A stretch of 64,000 nucleotides of DNA from Brachynemurus nebulosus (taxonomy: Eukaryota; Arthropoda; Insecta; Neuroptera; Myrmeleontidae), in contig JAPWDM010000005.1 of the NCBI GenBank assembly GCA_035578155.1, positions 46,154,954 through 46,218,953 on the forward strand, in the 5' to 3' direction. This document shows, piece after piece, positions 30,326 through 43,170 of the stretch. Under the pieces are notes generated by a model. It did not search any database and was not told where the DNA came from. It was given only the letters and a program-made list of their open reading frames with translations. A program made the translations under genes and the position numbers. Within the stretch, counting starts at the first letter, position 1, and the number at the start of each line of letters is the position of its first letter.

Positions 30326-32636
30326 GTTGCTCAATCACGCCAAAACGGCTGAACGAATTTTGACAAAATTTTACGTACAAACTTCTTATACACTGACTTA
30401 ACACATAGGCTAAATTTTATCCCGATTTCATGTTCCTGAAGGATACAAAACCAACTAATCAATCCCGCTCAAATAACTGAACCGAATCCGACGGAATTTG
30501 ATTAACAGGCAATATTTATCCTGAATTAACACATAGAATAATCTTATCCCGATTCAAGGCTCCTGTGGGATACAAAACCAGTTACTTAACCACAGCAAAA
30601 TGATTGAACTGAATTCGATGAAATTGGTATATAGAAACTATTTACTATGGATGCATACAGGAGTAATTTTAATAACACATAGGATAATTTTATCCCGTTT
30701 TCATGTTCCTGAGGGATACAATTTCAGTTAATCAATCCCGCTCAAATAACTGAACCGAATCCGATGGAATTTGATGTACAAGCAATATTTTCCCTGAATT
30801 AACACATAGAATCATCTTATCCCGATTCAGAATTCCTGTGGGATACAAAACCAGTTACTTAACCACAGTAAAATGACTGAACTGAATTCGGTGAAATTGG
30901 TATATAGAAACTATTTACTATGAATACATACTGGAATTATTTTAATAACACATAGGATAGTTTTATCCCAATTGAATGATCCTGGGGGTTACAATCCCAA
31001 TTACTCAGTCACGTATTGCTAAAACCGAATTTGATAAAATTTTGTACACAGACACTATTTATGCTGAGTTAACACAGAGAATAACGTTATCCCGATTGAA
31101 GGTTCCCGTGGGACACTAAATTAGTTATTCCATTACACTAAAATGACTGAACTCAATGTGATGAAACTTTGTATACAAACGCTATTTACCTTGAATCCGC
31201 ACCTAGGATGATTTTGTTTCGATAGGAGGTTTCTAGGGGATACAAAACCAATCATTCAATTACGACAAAATCACTGAAACGATTTCGATGGAATCTGGTA
31301 CAGAGACATTAACTCTCAATTAATACAGAATCATTTATGACCGATTAGAGATAGAAATCTGACCGAGAGTTTTAAAGGTCTTCTCGAGTCTTACCGGCGG
31401 GAACGGGAACGCGCAGATGTGGAAATTTTTTGTCGGGAATTGAAACGGGCGGGAGTGGATAAATATGCTGGGAATGTTACATTTTTATTTTCGTTATTTA
31501 AAATTAAAAATTTTTTTGACAAAGCGGGACCGGAAATAAAGAAAACGGGTTCGGGACTAATTTGAAGGAAACGTGCAGAAGTGAAAATTTTTTTATGGAA
31601 ATGGGAGTGAACGGGAGCGATGGGTATAAAACGGGTTTACCGGGAACGGGACTAATTTGAAGGAAACGCGCAGAAGTGACAATTTTTCGACGGGAATGGG
31701 AGTGAACGGGAGCGATGAGTATAATCGTGAGTGGTCGGGAACGGATTAAGAAAAGCACTCCCGTGAGTATCTCTATTACTAACTGAAGATTCATGTGGAA
31801 TAAATTACTTAGTTACACTCAATTTATTAAATATAAGGTTTTATTATAATTGAATTTATGGAGGTGTAAATTAATATAAATTATAGGTCAGTTATTTAAA
31901 TCAGATGCATAGCAATAAATATTTTATTATCTACTCATCTTAAAATTTCGGAGAATAATGTAAATGATTTTTTTTTCTTTTTTTTTATACCTGGTACTTG
32001 AACTTATGTTTAAAATTATTTCTTTTCGTAATAATCCCTTATTTGGGTATAGAAAATACTATCTATTGTATATGACATGTGATTAACAGTTTTAAAATAA
32101 GATGGATTTTCAAAATACGAATGTCATACATAAGCCAATAAAAATAAAACATAAGAGAGATTTGCATAAAGATGGTAAAAGTAAGCAATGGATTTTTGAA
32201 GTTATAACAATTTAAGTATACGCCCATTTAATTATTTATTTATGTATTACTTTACACCGAGAGTATTGCAATAAAATGTTAGGTATAAAATTTTTTTCAT
32301 AGCCTTATTATAGGAATCCACTAATTAAATCAAAATCAAATCCCTGAAACGGCTGGACCGATTTTGATAAAATTTTATATACACACTCTTTATACACTGA
32401 ATTAACATATGGGCTAAATTTTATCCCAGTTGTAAGTTCCTGAGGGATACAAAATTTTTCAAACACGCCCCACAAAATTAGACTTAATTCGATGAAATCT
32501 GGTACACAGGCACTATTTCTTCTGAGTTAACACATAGGATAATCTTATCATGATTAAAGGTTCCTGTGGGATGACTGAACCGAATTTTATAAAATTTAAT
32601 ATACAGATACTATTTACTATGAATACATATAATAAT

Positions 32637-32730
32637 ACGAAGAATTTTTTCAACCTTCTCCCAAATTGCGTGGACTTTGGGAGTAGGAGGAGTCCACGCA
32701 ATTTGGGAGAAGGTTGAAAAAATTCTTCGT
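32637..32730. repeat. Perfect 40-bp hairpin inside Helitron copy 1
   Basis: Arms 32637-32676 and 32691-32730 are exact reverse complements over 40 bp (ACGAAGAATTTTTTCAACC at the outer end), separated by 14 bp. The hairpin and about 40 bp after it are absent from the matching place in copy 2 (about 36745-36765). It could be a tiny palindromic insertion or a small-RNA hairpin; nothing shows transcription. Confidence 0.85.
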
Positions 32731-32907
32731 GAAATTTATATATCCCAAAAAAAATATTGTTGTAACATATAATAATAAATTTTAAATATATGATAGTTTT
32801 AGTCGGTATAGTTTTATCCCGATTGAAGGTTACCGGGAGAAGAAGGGGGATACAAAACGGAGGAAGGGATCGAATTCAATGCGGGCGAAGCCGCGGGTCA
32901 AAGCTAG

Positions 32908-34365
32908 TAAATTAATATATAAGAGCGAAATACCACTCATTCACTCACTCACTCATCTATCACAAAATCTCCAGAACTATAATACCTACAAACTTGAAAT
33001 TTGGAAATTTGAAAAAACCCTAAAATATCAATTTTTTATTACTGTATACAGCAATCTATGAATTTATTAAAAAATCATACAAATTATAAATATATGCTAA
33101 GTATTTGTGAAAAAAAAATATTGAAATTTTTGTAAGTATTAATAAATATTAATTCTATAGATACCACCGATAATATTTTTACCTATGACTACTATGAAAT
33201 TTCTTATTTACTGGACAAAATAATATTTATATCCTTTAAAGAAAATAAACAGCTGGACTGTCCAGTTATCATCAATTGGCACGTGCGTCTGCTGTTCTCA
33301 GCAAATTCCATACAGATGAAATTTCCATTGAGCTAGGCTCGGTCATCCTGATATTAAAAATGAAATATGAACTTTACTTATCTGTCTTCAGTAGTTTCGA
33401 GAAAACGGTAGCAGGTATCAAAAAATGATAAAACAAAACTAGGTAAAGTTGGGTAAAATGATAAAACAAAACTATAGGTATAAGAATCAAAAAAAAAGAT
33501 CAAAGTTAAAGTTATCCTGTAGGACCTGAGAATCCCCAAAAAAGCCTAAAGTAAACGACTGGACGTATCGTTACCAAATTTTTGGCTCTCCAAAAAAAAC
33601 CCAAAATAAATGGCTGGACAGATCTTGCCCAAATTTTTCTCGAATAGTACTAAAATTCTGAAAAAATGGACTTGAGGTTAAAATTCCCCCGTAGGTTTTT
33701 GCGGACCCAAAAAACCCTTCAAATAAACGATTAGACGGATCTTATCCAAATTTTTCTCATATATTATTAAGATTCCGAAATAAATTAATGTGAATTCAGA
33801 AATATTCTCCAGAGCCCTGGGATCTCAAAATGTCTCACAAATTACGTGATAAGATCTCAAGGTATGAGAATTAGACATGCTATTGAAATACGAATATAGC
33901 GAAGAACTTCAGAATATCTGATTTGAAATTAAGGTGAAGTTGGAATGAATCCTCCAGCGCTATCGAATTAAACAACATGAGTGATTTTGATAAAATTTTA
34001 TAAAAGTTAGATATGCTATAAAAATATGAATATGACTTGAAAATATGAAAATATGAATAATACTTTAGAGTCGTCGAGCGAGCGAAGCGAAGCACATGAG
34101 GAACTTATTTTGTACAAAATTTCAATGGACGTGTGGTCAAATTTAAATGGACGTGTGGTCACATTGTCCATCAGTTACACAGATGAAAGTGACGTTAAAA
34201 TGATTTCCCGTGGCCTTGGTGTCTTGAAGGGCCTAAAATAGAAACAATTCTAAAACTGCTGGTATAGGTACCCATACTAAGTTCATACGGTGCGGAAATT
34301 AGTCATGCTAATAAAATATGAAGATAGTTATTTTAGAGTCATTGGGCGAGCAGGGTCAAGTGCTA
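32908..34365. other. Spacer between the two Helitrons
   Basis: No supported gene. About 33535-33830 holds two diverged units of 'AAATAAACGATTAGACGGATC'-like text. ATTTAAATGGACGTGTGGTC is partly duplicated at 34124-34160. Confidence 0.45.
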
Positions 34366-36890
34366 TCTTAATAATATTATAAATGTGAAAGTTTGGATGT
34401 TTGGATGTTTGGATGTTTGGATGTTTGGATGTTTGGATGTTTGTTGCTCAATCACGCCAAAACGGCTGAACGAATTTTGATAAAATTTTACGTACAAACT
34501 TCTTATACACTGACTTAACACATAGGCTAAGTTTTATCCCGATTTCATGTTCCTGAGGGATACAAAACCAATTAATCAATCCCGCTCAAATAACTGAACC
34601 GAATCCGACGGAATTCGATTTACAGGCAATATTTACCCTGAATTAACACATAGAATAATCTTATCCCGATTCAAGGCTCCTGTGGGATACAAAACCAGTT
34701 ACTTAACCATAGCAAAATGACTGAACTGAATTCGATGAAATTGGTATATAGAAACTATTTACTATGGATACATACAGGAGTAATTTTAATAACACATAGG
34801 ATAATTTTATCCCGTTTTCATGTTCCTGAGGGATACAAATTCAGTTAATCAATCCCGCTCAAATAACTAAACCGAATCCGATGGAATTTTATGTACAAGC
34901 AATATTTTCCCTGAATTAACACATAGAATCATCTTATCCCGATTCAGGATTCCTGTGGGATACAAAACCAGTTATTTAATTACAGCAAAATGACTGAACT
35001 GAATTCGGTGAAATTGGTATATAGAAACTATTTACTATGAATACATACTAGAATTATTTTAATAACACATAGGATAGTTTTATCCCAATTGAATGTTCCT
35101 GGGGGTTACAATGCCAATTACTCAGTCACGTATTGTTAAAACCGAATTTGATAAAATTTTGTACACAGACACTATTTATGCTGAGTTAACACAGAGAATA
35201 ACGTTATCCCGATTGAAGGTTCCCGTGGGACACTAAATTAGTTATTCCATTACACTAAAATGACTGAACTTAATGTGATGAAACTTTGTATACAAACGCT
35301 ATTTACCTTGATTCCGCAGCTAGGATGATTTTGTTTCGATAGGAGGTTTCTATGGGATACAAATGGTTTCTATGGGATCATTCAATCACGACAAAATCAC
35401 TGAAACGATTTCGATGGAATCTGGTACAGAGACATTAACTCTCAATTAATACAGAATCATTTATTACCGATTAGAGATAGAAATCGGACCGAGAGTTTTA
35501 AAGGTCCTCTCGAGTCTTACCGGCGGGAACGGGAACGCGCAGATGTGAAAATTTTTTGACGGGAATTGAAACGGGTGGGAGTGGATAAATATGCTGGGAA
35601 TGTTACATTTTTATTTTCGTTATTTAAAATTAAAAATTTTTTTGATAAAGCGGGACCGGAAATAAAGAAAACGGGTTCGGGACTAATTTGAAGGAAACGT
35701 GCAGAAGTGACAATTTTTCTATGGAAATGGGAGTGAACGGGAGCGATGGGTATAAAACGGGTATACCGGGAACGGGACTAATTTGAAGGAAACGGGCAGA
35801 AGTGACAATTTTTCGACGGGAATGGGAGTGAACGGGAGCGATGAGTATAATCGTGAGTGGGCGGGAACGGATTAAGAAAAGCACTCCCGTGAGTATCTCT
35901 ATTACTTACTGAAGATTCATGTGGGATAAATTACTTAGTAGTTACATTCAATTTATTAAATATAAGGTTTTATTATAATTGAATTTATGGAGGTGTAAAT
36001 ATAAATTAGGTCAGTTATTTAAATCAGATGCATAGCAATAAATATTTTATTATCTACTCATCTTAAAATTTCGGAGAATAATGTAAATGATTTTTTTTCT
36101 TTTTTTTTTTATACCTGGTACTTGAATTTATGTTTAAAATTATTTCTTTTCGTAATAATCCCTTATTTGGGTATAGAAAATACTATCTATTGTATATGAC
36201 ATGTGATTAACAGTTTTAAAATAAAATGGATTTTCAAAATACGAATGTCATACATAAGCCAATAAAAATAAAACATAAGAGAGATTTGCATAGAGATGAT
36301 AAAAGTAAGCAATGATTTTTGAAGTTGTAACAATTTAAGTATACGCCCATTTAATGATTTATTTATGTATTACCTTACACCGAGAGTATTGCAATAAAAT
36401 GTTAGGTATAAAATTTTTTTCATAGCCTTATTATAGGAATCCACTAATTAAATCAAGATCAAATCGCTGAAGCAGCTGGACCGATTTTGATAAAATTTTA
36501 TATACACACTCTTTATACACTGAATTAACACATGGACTAAATTTTATCCCGGTTGTAGGTTCATGAGGGATACAAAATTTTTCAAACACGCCCCACAAAA
36601 TTAAACTTAATTCGATGAAATCTGGTACTCAGGCACTATTTATCCTGAGTTAACACATAGGATAATCTTACCATGATTAAAGGTTTCTGTGGGATGACTG
36701 AACCGAATTTTATAAAATTTAATATACAGATACTATTTACTATGAACACATATAATAATAATTTTTAAATATATGATAGTTTTAGTCGGTATAGTTTTAT
36801 CCCGATTGAAGGTTCCCGGGAGAAGAAGGGAGATACAAAACGGGGGAGGGGATCGAATTCAATGCGGGCGAAGCCGCGGGTCAAAGCTAG
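34366..36890 (+). mobile_element. Non-autonomous Helitron, copy 2
   Basis: Same 5' TCTTAATAATATTATAAATG and same 3' hairpin plus AAAGCTAG end as copy 1, flanked by A and T. 2525 bp. Main differences from copy 1: no 40-bp hairpin insert and a small local duplication at about 35345-35378 (GGTTTCTATGGGAT twice). Same orientation, 1.46 kb apart. Confidence 0.85.
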
Positions 36891-36967
36891 TAAATAATTA
36901 ATTTTGCACAGAATTTTGGAATATATGATTGAATTGACCTATAAATTTTACCTATAATTCAGATAAT

Positions 36968-36998
36968 TTTATGCGAGTGAAACCGCGAGTCGCAGCTA
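36968..36998 (+). mobile_element. Decayed Helitron 3' end
   Basis: GCGAGTGAAACCGCGAGTCG then CAGCTAG and T resembles a mutated form of the Helitron terminus just upstream. Only the last tens of bases are recognisable, so copy 2 probably inserted next to or within an older relative. Confidence 0.55.
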
Positions 36999-37411
36999 GT
37001 TATATATAAATGTACATTTTACTCTTTAGGATTTCGTAGTACAGCAACGAAATCCTTATAAATTCGTCATGTACATCATCACTTCAGGTGGTCTACTGGC
37101 ACTTGCCCACTTTTAAATAATTTGTGTCGGACCTTACACAATTTAATAGACAGTGTCGTTTTTTAAACTCTTAGGCTTTTGAAGAAAAAATTTTTTTGTT
37201 ATAAATGGAAAGATCACATATAAGTTTTACAAGAAAACTCTTTTTATTTTTTTTTTAAACGTAATAATTAAGAAGTTATATTAAACTAAAAAAAAATTTT
37301 TAAACTTAGAACCGATAACGGGCCGATAGTTCACGAGCGCTTATGTGACGTAATAAAGGTAATATGGCCTGAACATAGCTACTTTAGTGTCTTTTTATTT
37401 TCAAATAGATT
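36999..37411. other. Intergenic with dispersed-repeat fragment
   Basis: About 37065-37145 is the inverted relative of 5144-5220 (CAGGTGGTCTACTGGCACTTG). Otherwise nothing recognised. Confidence 0.45.
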
Positions 37412-37413
37412 TT

Positions 37414-38250
37414 AGGCCAAGAGCTACTGGCCGATTTGAGATGGTCATTTCAACACGCGTTAAATTGAGAAGATAGAATCTTGGATACTTACTCTACATA
37501 GAAATTCAGTTCTGGCAAGCCTATTTGGCCGGGTTGAGTCATCCTTAACGTTTAAAGAGTGTAAAAAATAAGGCCCAATTTATATAAAGTAACAGTTCTG
37601 GAATTTTGATATATGAAAGTTAAAAATATTTTCTATCGATTAAAAGCGTTCTAGTAGTGTTCTCACTTCACCAAGGTACCGCCAGAATAATCTAAAGTTG
37701 TGATAAATTTCATAATTATTTTGACAAATATCAAAATATTGTGTATCCATGGTAATGTGATTTGAAAAGAAGAGAGATTACGAATAAGAGATTACACTGT
37801 TCTTATGAAAAGTTTCTCATTATTATTGTTCTGACTCATATCTATCTAAATAATTTAAAATAACAAAATTAATTTTTTTACGTTTAATCTTCTGTAGTTA
37901 TACAAGAAGGTGTAATTTCGCAAGTGACGCTTAAATTTTTTTAATTTTAATAGTATTTAACGACTAAATTTCAGTTTATTCACATTTAAACTTCTAGATG
38001 ATACCACAATCTCAATTTTAACAATATGCTCTTGGTCTATTGTTGTATAAAAGAGTCCAATTATTTACATTTCGTTTTAACGAATTTCTAAATTCAGCAA
38101 AATTTACCACAACCTTAAACGTTAAGGATGACTCAACCCGACCGAATAGGCTTGCCAGAACTGAATTTTTGTGTATAGTAAGTAGTATCCAAGATCCTCA
38201 ATTTAACGCGTGTTGAAATGACTATCGCAAATCGGCCAGCAGCTCTCCTA
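37414..38250. repeat. Fold-back element, about 840 bp
   Basis: Arms of about 140 bp share GAGCTACTGGCCGATTTG, CATTTCAACACGCGTTAAAT, AATTCAGTTCTGGCAAGCCT and GGGTTGAGTCATCCTTAACG, in opposite orientation at the two ends. No coding capacity; non-autonomous. Confidence 0.8.
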
Positions 38251-40178
38251 CTATTATTGTTGCTATGAAATTATTGTTGCTCTGAAATTGTTGTTTCTAT
38301 CCAAATTATTGCTTGCTATAAACTTCACTGTCGAAATATCAAAAACTAAAGAAATATCGAGCTTGTTTTGTACCGCTTTGTGATAGCAATACAAAAATAA
38401 ATCCGGAAAAATGTCCCTCAAGATTTTGAACGTCGAAATCAATGAAATAACCACCAATAATTTTTCCTACTAAATTTTAATAGTTTTGACACATTACCTT
38501 TATGACGTCACAGACATCGCGATCCCTTGTAGTGCTGTTTTTAACCAAATGAAATTTTTTAAAATTTTTCAAGTTTTTATTAATTTATTATTTATTATAT
38601 ATCATTTTTAAAAAATTTTTTGTATCGATTATCAGTATTATTTATGATGTAGATTTGAAATAAAACAAAAAAAACTATATTTATTTTTTATTCAAAAACC
38701 CTTGGAAATGTTTACTTTGTGAAAATCCATATTAGTAATATGAGATCGTTTGCTTCGTCACTTTTCATTGTGAAATATATAGAATATGAACAAGTTTATA
38801 CACCATCTTTAGATTAATGACCGTCGCTGGTTCATTAAAACGACGGAGTTTTAGTTAATAGACGCATTCTTTATTTTTGTCCTTTTTATTTTAAAAATTT
38901 TTTTCGACCTACCAAATATTTTGGTATTTATAATTTGGCCCTCCGAGCTCCGACGTAAAACTTCGAGAAACCCTGCTGTAATGGAACGAATCAAACAATC
39001 TCATAATGCTAATTTTAACAATTAAATGAAAACAAGAAATATTATCCCTAATTACTGACTACGAAATCCTGACTTATACGTATTTAATACGCACTTGAAG
39101 AATTTTTATCTGTAGGTATTGTGTCAAAAGACAGTAATGATTTTTATTTTGAAAAACTCGTTTAAAATAATATTCGCAATAACCATTATTACAAATAGCC
39201 ATATTAGTAACAACTTGCTGTTAAAGTTACATAATCCAAATCACCTCCTCTCATGTACACATTGAGTTTGTTGAAGAATTTTAATAATAATAAGTGCAAA
39301 TCCTGTTTTTACGAACTTGTAGCTAGTTATACAGCCATCAATCATTTCAAACGTACGGTTTTAAAAGATTTATAAATAGCTAATATAGCTTGAGTAATTT
39401 AAGATGGACCAGTAGGACGTATAGGCAAATGGATTAACATAACTGCTTAGTAGATAACATTATTTTTTAGTGTAAACTTTTGATTCGAATAAATAGAAAT
39501 TAATGAATGTAATTAATAATTATATAAATCAATTAAATTTTTAATAATTATGCAAATTTAAATCAAATTTATTTCTTGAAATTCTTGAACTCGTAAAAAT
39601 TTTACAACAAATTTTTTGTTAATAGGTGCAAAATGAGAGTTTAATACTCGTTGTAATTTATGCAAATCAACTTTTTGAGCAGTTGTTTTATTTTATGCGA
39701 TACAAAAAAAAAAAAAATAAATATTTTTGAAACATGTAATAATGTAAATTTTATATTAGGAAATCAATCTGGCAGGGATAATTATTTAATTATAATACTC
39801 CAAATGACGGTGATATATGAAAATGATGGAGCAACAGATATTACTTTATGTTTGGGAGCGGTGTCGTTTATCTCATTTGGTTTTTGATTACTATACGTGT
39901 GTAGTCTCAGTCCAGTCCTTCAAAAATGTCTTTTATTATATGTATTTTAAAATTAATTTACTTAGATATGGAAAAAAGAAAAGGGTGGAAATTCAGTTAA
40001 AAATTGGGGCCAAGGGTAACTAGCAACAACAAATTGTTACAATATTTTAAACACATAACACTTATTATCTAATTTATACAGTCTAGTTATCAATTTTATA
40101 TTTTTTTTATTTTTATTTAGTTATTTATTTTTTCTTTTTTAGATAAAATAATCAGAATTTATGGCTATAATATACATA
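38251..40178. other. Intergenic, nothing recognised
   Basis: AT-rich. Small open frames at about 39660-40020 have no ATG-supported conserved content and no matching splice structure. ACGACGGAGTTTTAG at about 38850 is part of a short local hairpin. Confidence 0.4.
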
Positions 40179-40180
40179 TA

Positions 40181-40552
40181 CAGTCGACTCTCGTTAATTC
40201 GAAACTCGAGGGAATCTTAAAATATTACGAATTATAGAGAGGTTCGAATTATCGCAGGTAATAATTTAATTTTTTAAGTATTTGCGATCAATGAACTTTT
40301 CTCAAAATGTACTTACAATCTGTCTGTCTCTTTCTCTTTGCAACTTTGAATTGTCGCGTGTTTGACGCCGATGAGTTCGAATTAACGCGTGGTTTTGTTA
40401 TCTAGCAATGATTTTTTCGTTCGAATTACCAAGTGTATAAAAATCTATTGTTTTAGTTCGAAATATAAAGAGATTTTGAAGGGAACTCGTAATACTTTTG
40501 AATTATAGAGAGTTTCGAATTATCGAAGGTTTGAATTAACGAGAGTCTACTG
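40181..40552. mobile_element. Pogo/Tc1-like MITE, copy 2
   Basis: 372 bp, ends CAGTCGACTCTCGTTAATTC and complement to ACTG, TA on both sides (40179-40180, 40553-40554). Same orientation as copy 1 (2522-2901) with scattered substitutions and small indels. Confidence 0.87.
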
Positions 40553-40554
40553 TA

Positions 40555-41600
40555 CCTATTTACTAAGAAAAAATTAAAAAAAAGTTTCATACCAAGGGGT
40601 CAAACTAGATTGTCTATGTCTCTGTTCCACTTGTAATGAGTTTGTGACGTAAATCTCCCCACTCTATTGGTGTAGATACACACTGTTTGCAGTGGTATTG
40701 GTTTAATGGTTGCGTCTGTGTGCGTATTTACACATACTACTACACCACACGTATTACCAGAGAGAGAAATGTGTGCTGCTCAACTAACAATGTCTAACAA
40801 TGTAATATAATGGACTGTGTGTTCGGTGACGGACAGCGACTGACTACATGACTTAGCTGTGACAGGCCTACAAATGACTCCAAGCGAATTACACTTTTTT
40901 AATGTTAGTTGGCTTCTAGTGTTCTATGTTTCATACTGATATTTGAAACAAAATGTCAACTTAATAAAATACATAGGTAATTGGTTTGCGTCACAATTTC
41001 TTGAATTCATTTGCACGCAGACTTTTTGTTTAAGGCGGTATTCTAATCTAGAGATGTAAATTTCGAGTGCTTTTTCAAACTAATCAAAGAAAAATATAAA
41101 AATTATTTTTACTATCTATTTTTTTTTACAGTTTGTTTATTGATGTTTTGAGAGTAAACAAAAACTTTTGAGAGAAAAAAAGGAAAATTTAGAATGTTAT
41201 CAGCTGAAATAAAAAAGGAGTAAGCTGGCCCATTTAACTGGAGTCCTTTCGTAAATTTAAAATAAAAGTCATACACAGTTTCTTGATAGCAATTAATATT
41301 GTTGTGATCGGAACTAAAAGGAAAAAAATTTCTAAAATGGTGGTTGACTAAAAATAAGTCAATCTTCTATTTTTAAAGTTTTAAATTTTCTTAAAACATC
41401 TATTGGAGGTTCATACTAAATTTGAAGACAATCGGTTGGACAGAACTTGTGAGTTTATGTCGATTAGGTCTAGAAAAATTGTTTCGAGCAAAATGTGCTT
41501 AAAGTTTTGAGCAAAATTTCAGACAACCGTAACAGCCTATGTTGCTTGAAGATTAAAGCTAAACTGAACACTGATTCAAACTAATAATATGTTGATTATA
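40555..41600. other. Intergenic, repeat fragments only
   Basis: AAGGCGGTATTCTAATCTAG at about 41034 belongs to a dispersed motif also at 9425 (GGGGGTATTCTAGTCTAG) and, inverted, near 58130. The family is not identified. Confidence 0.45.
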
Positions 41601-42487
41601 CAGAGCGTTCATAAAGTTGCGGAACAGCTGAAAATCCAAGTTAATATTGACTTTATCGAAAAATAACCCCGACAAAAGTTCCATGGGAAGAAATGAGGAA
41701 CTAGAAAATGACCTTGAATTTGACCTTGAACATGACCTTGACCAAAATTTGGAGGTCAACTTTGTTTTTTTAAATGGAAACCCCTATTTTTGACCTCGAA
41801 TTCGGAAAGAGCGGGAAATTCTATGTTAAAAACCATATTCATACTTCATATCCCAAAGTCGTGTGAAGGTCATAAAAAATATGATACTGGTTGGTCAAGG
41901 TCACGCTCAAGGTCAAATACAAGGTCATTTTTTAGTTCCTCATTTTTTTCTATGAAACTTTTGTCCGGGTTATTTTTCGCTAAAGTCAATATTGACTGAG
42001 ATTTTGCGGAACTTTTGCGGAGCTGTTCCGGAACTTGATGAACGCTCTGAACAGCTCCGTAAAAGTTCCGCAAAATCTCAGTTAATAATGACTTTGTCGA
42101 AAAATAACCGGGACAAAAGTTTCATGGGAAGAAATGAGGAACTAGAAAATGACCTCGAATTTTACCTTGAACGTGATCTTGACCAACCAGTATCATATTT
42201 TTTTCGTTTTTATGACCTTCACACGACTTTGGGATATGAAGTATTAATATGGTTTTCAACGTAGAATTTACCGCTCTTTCCGAATCCGAGGTCAAAAATA
42301 GGGGTTTCCATTTAAAAAAAAAATAAAGTTGACCTCAAAATTTTGGTCTAGGTCATGTTCAAGGTTAAATTCGAGGTCATTTTCTAGTCCCTCATTTCTT
42401 CCCATGAAACTTTTGTCCGGGTTATTTTTCGATAAAGTCAATATTAACTGAGATTTTCAGCTGTTCCGCAACTTTATGAACGCTCTG
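41601..42487. mobile_element. Double palindromic element with TA target sites
   Basis: Ends CAGAGCGTTCATAAAGTTGC and complement, flanked by TA. The middle (about 41990-42075) contains a second inverted pair of the same terminal text (GAACGCTCTGAACAGCTCCG), so the element looks like two half-elements head to head. Many TGACCTTGA/TCAAGGTCA words occur throughout. TA sites suggest Tc1/mariner-like mobilisation. No transposase. Confidence 0.75.
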
Positions 42488-42638
42488 TATATTTATACGT
42501 TTTATACCAAAGACGAAGTCCGACGAGAGGGGCGGGTAACCGTTGTTGTTCTAGACCAGAATCCGCTGTAAATAAATTTGTTCCGTCCAATATTTGTATT
42601 TAAAACCAAAATTTCATATTTATATATCCAGTTTCGAT

Positions 42639-43170
42639 AATTGAAGGCTGGACTTCAAAAACAGGCTAAGTGCCAAAAAAAAATTGAGTTAGACCCGAAA
42701 AAGGAATCTAAGTGCCATTGCTATAACAATCTAGACAGCATGCTAAAATTTCATTTTTTTGGCACTTACAAGGAAAGGGCAAGAAGTCGAAAATTCAAAA
42801 AAATCTGAAACTGTGTTAGTATATAGAGAGTGGCTACCTAATAACAAAAAATATCAGTTGCTGCTAAAAAACGTTTTTAAGGGGTGAAACATCCCCTCAA
42901 AGTTGGAACTCAAAAATTTAAAAATCGATGAAATTTTGTTTATACGTACCTCAAAAAGTTCTAGTAACAAATATAACATTATTTTTTGCATCTACAAAAT
43001 TTTAGGGGTTGAAACCACTCCTTCATATGTGTACTTAAAAATTTGAAAATTGATGATATTTTGTTTATATATACTATACAGAGTTCATACTAACAAAGTT
43101 TCAGATTTTTTGAATTTTCGACTTCTTGCCCTTTCTTTGTTAGCCAGTTTTTGAAGTCCAGTTTTCAATT
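42639..43170. repeat. Inverted-repeat element
   Basis: Outer arms share CTGGACTTCAAAAAC; inner arms at about 42774-42830 and 43085-43135 share GGGCAAGAAGTCGAAAATTC and AAAATCTGAAACT. Between them are two diverged units with 'AAAATCGATGAAATTTTGTT'. Confidence 0.7.

Larger units (their letters stand above)
30249..32907 (+). mobile_element. Non-autonomous Helitron, copy 1
   Basis: Begins TCTTAATAATATTATAAATG after A and ends with a GC-rich hairpin-capable motif, GCGGGCGAAGCCGCGGG, about 8 bp before CTAG, followed by T. 5' TC, 3' hairpin plus CTAG, and insertion between A and T are Helitron hallmarks. 2659 bp; aligns along its length with 34366-36890. Inside are a GGATGTTT microsatellite (about 30276-30325), several about 190-bp degenerate units containing 'CTGTGGGATACAAAACCAGT', and a GGGAACGGGA-rich block at about 31390-31760. 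No Rep/helicase frame. Confidence 0.85.

Noticed and set aside
30249..36890. CRISPR-like regularly spaced repeats in the Helitrons
   Set aside because: The units are degenerate, about 190 bp, in a eukaryotic genome; they are internal repeats of a Helitron.
39660..40023. Two overlapping short frames
   Set aside because: No conserved motif or splice support, in AT-rich DNA; likely chance.
41559..42264. Arg/Ser-rich frames on both strands
   Set aside because: They arise from the GACCTTGA repeats of the fold-back element read in different frames.
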